A stretch of 64,000 nucleotides of DNA from contig MU119306.1 of assembly GCA_014904845.1 (NCBI GenBank), forward strand, positions 62,001-126,000. Reading direction: 5' to 3'. Origin of the DNA: Acephala macrosclerotiorum. Its lineage: Eukaryota; Ascomycota; Leotiomycetes; Helotiales; Mollisiaceae. Within the stretch, counting starts at the first letter, position 1. Every line of letters starts with the position of its first letter. The translations under genes were made by a program, and so were the position numbers. A model generated the notes under the pieces. The model was not told where the DNA came from. It saw only the letters and a program-made list of their open reading frames with translations, and did no database searches. Below are positions 60,038 through 64,000 of this stretch, piece after piece.

Positions 60038-60633
60038 TTAGGCAGTGCAGCGGTCTCAAGCCAATTTCCACCTCGGGTTCAGTAGACAATAAAAATACGT
60101 GATCGATCTATCTCACATGTCGCCGGAGATCAGCTTTGCAGCCCAGTCTGATAGGTGGTCTGCAGCGGCTGAGCGGACAGGCAGACAAGCTGATGAGGAT
60201 GGCCACTGGGCAATACACAGCGAATGATGAGATGATTATGTGATGCATGCAGAAGTCGAGGTGAATTGATACAAGGTTGGAATGTGATTGATGCCTTAAA
60301 GAGCGAGTTGGCGCTGGGAGCCAATCAAGCTTGGCGTGAGCTGCGTTGTTCCTAAAACGAAAATAGCAAGAGCATCGCGAGATCTCGACGAAGCCTTCTC
60401 CTTTCCATATACCGACAATGGTACCTTCGACGACTGTCAAAAGAAGGAACTTGTACGTCTTTGAAAGTTGAGGAATGTTGCTGTTCACAGCCCAAAGATG
60501 TGATGCCTATTTTTAGACACGGGCCGAGTCTCGTTCCGGTCTCTTCACTCCCACATCGAGTCCAGGGCAGATGGAGATGGATATTCTTCACCATCCACGT
60601 TGAAGGCTCTTCACCTGCCGGTGCGTGCCAACG
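60038..60633. other. Shared divergent promoter, NACHT gene and membrane-protein gene
   Basis: 596 bp between the two start codons. Short frames only; no operator motif recognised. Confidence 0.45.
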
Positions 60634-62072
60634 ATGGTCACAATCAACCTCGCCAAGGTCGTTGGTGCCAATGAAGAGGAGGAGAAGGGATTGTTACTCT
60701 CGAATGCATGGCAATCAACCAAGTCGAGACCTTCACGGAGGACTCTCTTCTCGTTCGCAGCCCTGGTCATCGTCTTGCAAGGCCTCCTGGTGTTCAAATG
60801 GTACTTCTATGATGAGGAAGTCGTTGTAACTCCTCTGTACGACATCAAGGAAACGGTCGGGTTGGTCACTGCAGTAAGTTTCGCCGAAGCATGTCTCATC
60901 TGCTAGGTGCTCGCGAGACATTGAGCCTCAATTGCATGCCAGCTGCTAATTATTCCGCGTCACAGTACTACGAACTCCTTCGAGACATGCGATATCTCGG
61001 TAAAGGCTCGATCGCCTACCCGCCTCATGTTGGAAACAAAGCTATAAATCGCACGCTAGCTATCGATATCCTTGGATTGAACGAACAAGTCTACGAGACT
61101 CTCATTCAGCTACCCTACGTTGTTCCACACGAAGACAAGTGGGACGGAGAGAAAGGCCGATACTTGAATGATAGCGAGCTTGCAGAAGAGCACGCTTTGG
61201 AGGTATCGTGGTGGGGAGGATGGATGGGTCAGCGACGGACAATCTTCTGGCGGAGCGGACATTTCGCAGATTACAGACAAGATGCCATCCTCTGGCGATC
61301 GCGGGACCCTCTCGGTCGATGGGAGACCAACTTTGCCCAGAATACCTCATTCGAGACCGCAATGATGGAATACGACATGCTGCCAAAGACTGCCATACCA
61401 CTTTCATATATTCGGTACCGCAGGTATGGCCTTGCTCTAGTTCTGGACACCGCGAGTAATCGTATCGCCGTTCTTGATACCCAAGGATTTGCCTCCAAGG
61501 ATCCATTCTTCAATCGATTCGAGTCCAGCAAATGGCCCCTCCACTACAAGATCGCTGGTACGAGATTCTACGGTTACGAAATGCATGCTCGATTGGCACC
61601 CGACTTGCTTCGTGAATTCATTCATCTGACAAGCCATCTGGAATCGGGTTACATTCCTGGTTCTGTACGCAACGACGAGATATACACTCCAGAGCTCAGT
61701 CCGCCTAAATGGGAACGATGGGTCAAAGATCTCTATCGTGAGCATGGTTGGCCTTCCGCAGAGCCTCTCGAAGAATGCCAGTTCCTATCCCTACGCCGCC
61801 CAGGCCATGCCTGCGATCACGATCCAATGAAGAGCTTTCGGGCCTCAGCTTTTTCAAAAGCGATGGCCGATCTACGACACGATATCGAAGTCAAGTATCT
61901 GAGAGATTGGTATTGTCCTGTGCCGCGAAAAAAGGAGGTCATCGATAAGATGAAAGCACTCGGGGCCTTGACTGAGGAGCAGATCGAGTACGCTGAGAGT
62001 GATGAGCAAGTCATTCCGTTGAACTTGGAGAGCTGGGGCGGAAATCTGGTGTTCATGCAGTCTGGGGACTGA
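60634..62072 (+). CDS. Predicted single-pass membrane protein of unknown family
   Basis: Exon 1 at 60634-60873 and exon 2 at about 60918-62072 give about 464 aa. The N-terminus has a basic-flanked hydrophobic segment (TLFSFAALVIVLQGLLVF, about residues 37-54), so a type II membrane protein with most of the chain outside the cytosol is expected. N-glycosylation motifs (NYSA, NRTL, NTSF) in the long C-terminal part support this. The large domain is Trp/Tyr-rich (VSWWGGWMGQRRTIFWRSGH) and I do not recognise it. The donor GTAAGT is clear, but frame requires an unusual GAG acceptor at 60917 rather than the TAG at 60906, so the junction is uncertain. It shares a promoter with the NACHT gene. Confidence 0.7.
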
Positions 62073-63136
62073 AGCGCGCGCTTTCGACGAACAGTGGGAG
62101 GAAGGAGTTATATGTGGCTACCCGGCTATTTCTAGGAAGGGGCTGGCTAATCGTGTCGTAGACCTAGTGGTCATCCTTCGAGTTGCAATATGGCACTGAG
62201 AGCTCAGATTGCTACGAGAGCAGGCTGTCCTTGTTGGTGTGCATTTCAGGTGTCCAGGCATCAGACTGGATAGAATAATTGAATCGGGTCAAGTGGCTGT
62301 TGTGGCAAGGCCATGTCCGTAAGATAATTGGACATCATAGAACGAGAATGCTATACCTAATCAATGCTAGACTAGCAGATATTCAAGCGCTTTACTGATA
62401 TTTTAATGATAATTGTATTGCAAATTCCGATGGCTTGCCTCCCCCTTTCTTTCCATGTCTAGGTGGTGAGCTTGTATCATCTTCGGATGAACACTCAGTA
62501 TCTGGGGTATTTTCTTACCTTCTTGCAGTGAGGGGAATCCTGGCGGTCGAAGAGAAAGGTCCCCTCATGTCCGGGAAGCCTGGAAATTTCAACGGGTCCG
62601 AGATGTTCATGAAGGTTCCACAGTACACAGTATAGCTACGAAGACCAATCCACCTGCCCAATTCAGCTTTCAAGATGCGGCTTGACTGTTCGTGCTCTGT
62701 CAATTGAAGTCAAGATAAGCACATCTTATCATCGCTATCTTCGCACGAAGTCTATTCCGTCCCGCTTGCAGCGATTGGTGGCATTGGTAAAGGTGGGGGA
62801 ACTAACATGCGGCGGGATACGCACCAACATGATGGGATGGGCGGCTGGAACTTCAAGAATTGCCAGCAGTGGATGGACCTACTGGACTTGGTAAAGTTTC
62901 CGGCTTGCGGTATTCTTCGCCCTGCTTGTTCCTAGATTGTGTTGCCTGGTGCTGGGAAGATGGGATGGGTTTCCTGCAGGTCCGGCGTTTTCGCTCCGGT
63001 AATACCTCCACCCAGAGATCCCAAAGATGGGCACAGATGGGACCATAGCCCCTGGATTATGCGTGTAACTTTTCCCTAGTCAATTCTAGAAGATTCAGCG
63101 TGTCTTTCGTGCGGCAGAAGACATTCAGGCCGACTA
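62073..63136. other. Intergenic region upstream of the MITE
   Basis: No supported gene; short frames only. Confidence 0.5.
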
Positions 63137-63421
63137 ACGAGCCTGGGATCATAAGTCTGTGTTTTCCAGGCATTTTTCGGGGCATTTTTAAGCGACGAAA
63201 ACTAAACTCGACGACTTTACTTTAAAAGTATAAAATACGCACAAATCAGAATTATTTGAACTTATATTACGATATTTATAAAAAGCTATAGTGAGTTTAT
63301 AAAGTAAATTTGAGTTAATTTAGTTTCGTAATTAAAAATCGAAATTTAGTTTCAGCGCTCATTTATTAGCGAGAAGGCCCGAAGAGCCCTGTAAAACACA
63401 GACTTATGATCCCAGGCTCGT
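63137..63421. mobile_element. MITE with 29-bp terminal inverted repeats
   Basis: Positions 63137-63165 and 63393-63421 are exact reverse complements over 29 bp (outer end ACGAGCCTGGGATCATAAG). Complementarity continues imperfectly inward (CAGG-C, TTCGGG, then GCGA/TAAGCG). The 227-bp interior is AT-rich and non-coding. TAA flanks the CGAG ends on both sides, consistent with a TA or TAA target duplication, as in Tc1/mariner-type elements. A non-autonomous DNA transposon is the best reading. Confidence 0.85.
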
Positions 63422-63770
63422 AAAGTGCCGTCAATATATCGGACATTGAACAAAATCTAAACCTTTCATCCGATTCCCATACAGGCTTGTTGGGATGACT
63501 CGGTATGCAGAAAGAGTTTCCCTTACATGCATGCGGCGTAACGACATCTTGGCCGCCTTTCCATTCTCCAGTCGAAGAGTGGGAGAAGAACATATCGATA
63601 TGAGGGACCTAGCGAGAGGCCGAGACTGGTATCCCGAAGAACCAACGTGCAGTAGTGCCGCGTCGTGAGCAAGCTCTGGGACTCTGCGGAGCTTCATGCT
63701 AAGCAGTAACATATAAGATCGGACAGATTCGCCGTTCATTGAACAGCTTCTAATTCCTAAGCTCGCTAAA
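63422..63770. other. Short intergenic region after the MITE
   Basis: Upstream region of the gene starting at 63771. A minus-strand frame here (63799-63431) is not supported. Confidence 0.4.
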
Positions 63771-64000
63771 ATGAGGACCTTTCTCTCATCAGCGACCATC
63801 TGGTCCTCTTTGCTCCTTCTCCTACCCGGCCTGGTACTTTCAAGACCAAGTCCTTTGCCAAAGTCAGCAAACTTCCGGAATTAGCGTATCAAGAATGGAA
63901 TGAACGGACAAACAAAACGATGGACGAACACCACTACCACATCCGAACCTTCCTGTGCTGCACCAGGCGCCCAATCAATTGCTGCCCCTTACATGAACGT
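63771..64000 (+). CDS. Secreted protein, 5' part only (cut by window edge)
   Basis: The ATG at 63771 opens a signal-peptide-like sequence (MRTFLSSATIWSSLLLLLPG). A TAG at 63882 would end the frame after 37 codons. However, a canonical 51-nt intron (GTACTT at 63832 to AATTAG at 63884) removes it and keeps the frame, which then runs open to the window end with a Thr/Ser/Ala-rich sequence (RWTNTTTTSEPSCAAPGAQS). A small secreted or cell-wall protein is likely. Alternative: a 37-residue secreted peptide ending at 63884. Confidence 0.5.

Noticed and set aside
1..64000. CRISPR arrays, bacterial operons, ribosome-binding sites, rRNA
   Set aside because: The window is fungal nuclear DNA; no direct-repeat/spacer pattern or rRNA sequence was seen.

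Overview
The window is chromosomal DNA of a filamentous ascomycete (Pezizomycotina). The genes carry short GT-AG introns, mostly 45-65 nt. The protein families are typical of that group: Zn2Cys6 regulator, SUR7/PalI protein, PPZ-type phosphatase, HeLo-like and NACHT proteins, and a 2EXR-domain remnant. A helotialean (Leotiomycete) source is plausible but is only an inference from family content. I rebuilt exon-intron structures by hand from reading frame and splice signals. For almost all multi-exon models the summed exons are divisible by three and protein motifs continue across the joins.

Layout. 1-9.1 kb: housekeeping-type genes, namely a small zinc-binding protein (-), a PPZ-like Ser/Thr phosphatase (-), a weak hypothetical gene (-), a broken 2EXR gene (+) and a SUR7-family membrane protein (+). 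9.1-13.7 kb: no conventional gene. It holds a diverged tandem array of about 590-bp units, each with a strong TATA box. One unit is interrupted by a 401-bp insertion bounded by 14-bp direct repeats. 13.7-16.7 kb: a HeLo-like protein with a KA1-like C-terminus, interrupted by one in-frame TAA.

17.4-34.2 kb: a catabolic-looking cluster. It contains acetoacetyl-CoA synthetase, a Zn2Cys6 regulator, a fumarylacetoacetate-hydrolase-family protein, a two-domain VOC (extradiol-dioxygenase-like) protein, a PHBH/MhpA-type FAD monooxygenase, a cytochrome P450 and a secreted bacterial-type solute-binding protein. The order suggests hydroxylation, ring cleavage, C-C hydrolysis and activation of the resulting beta-keto acid. 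The same palindrome (GCGGAG, 9 or 10 nt, CTCCGC) lies upstream of the hydrolase gene and in the shared promoter of the dioxygenase and monooxygenase, so it is a good candidate operator for the cluster regulator.

35-52 kb: two giant paralogous ankyrin-type solenoid proteins (2,790 and 1,787 aa), both on the minus strand, ending in Q-rich or charged coiled-coil tails. 52-64 kb: a decayed gene, an NmrA-like protein, a NACHT (NLR-like) protein, a divergent single-pass membrane protein of unknown family, a MITE with perfect 29-bp inverted ends, and the first part of a secreted-protein gene cut by the window edge. The HeLo-like, NACHT and giant ankyrin genes make this half of the window look like a non-self recognition or cell-death neighbourhood, but that is an inference.
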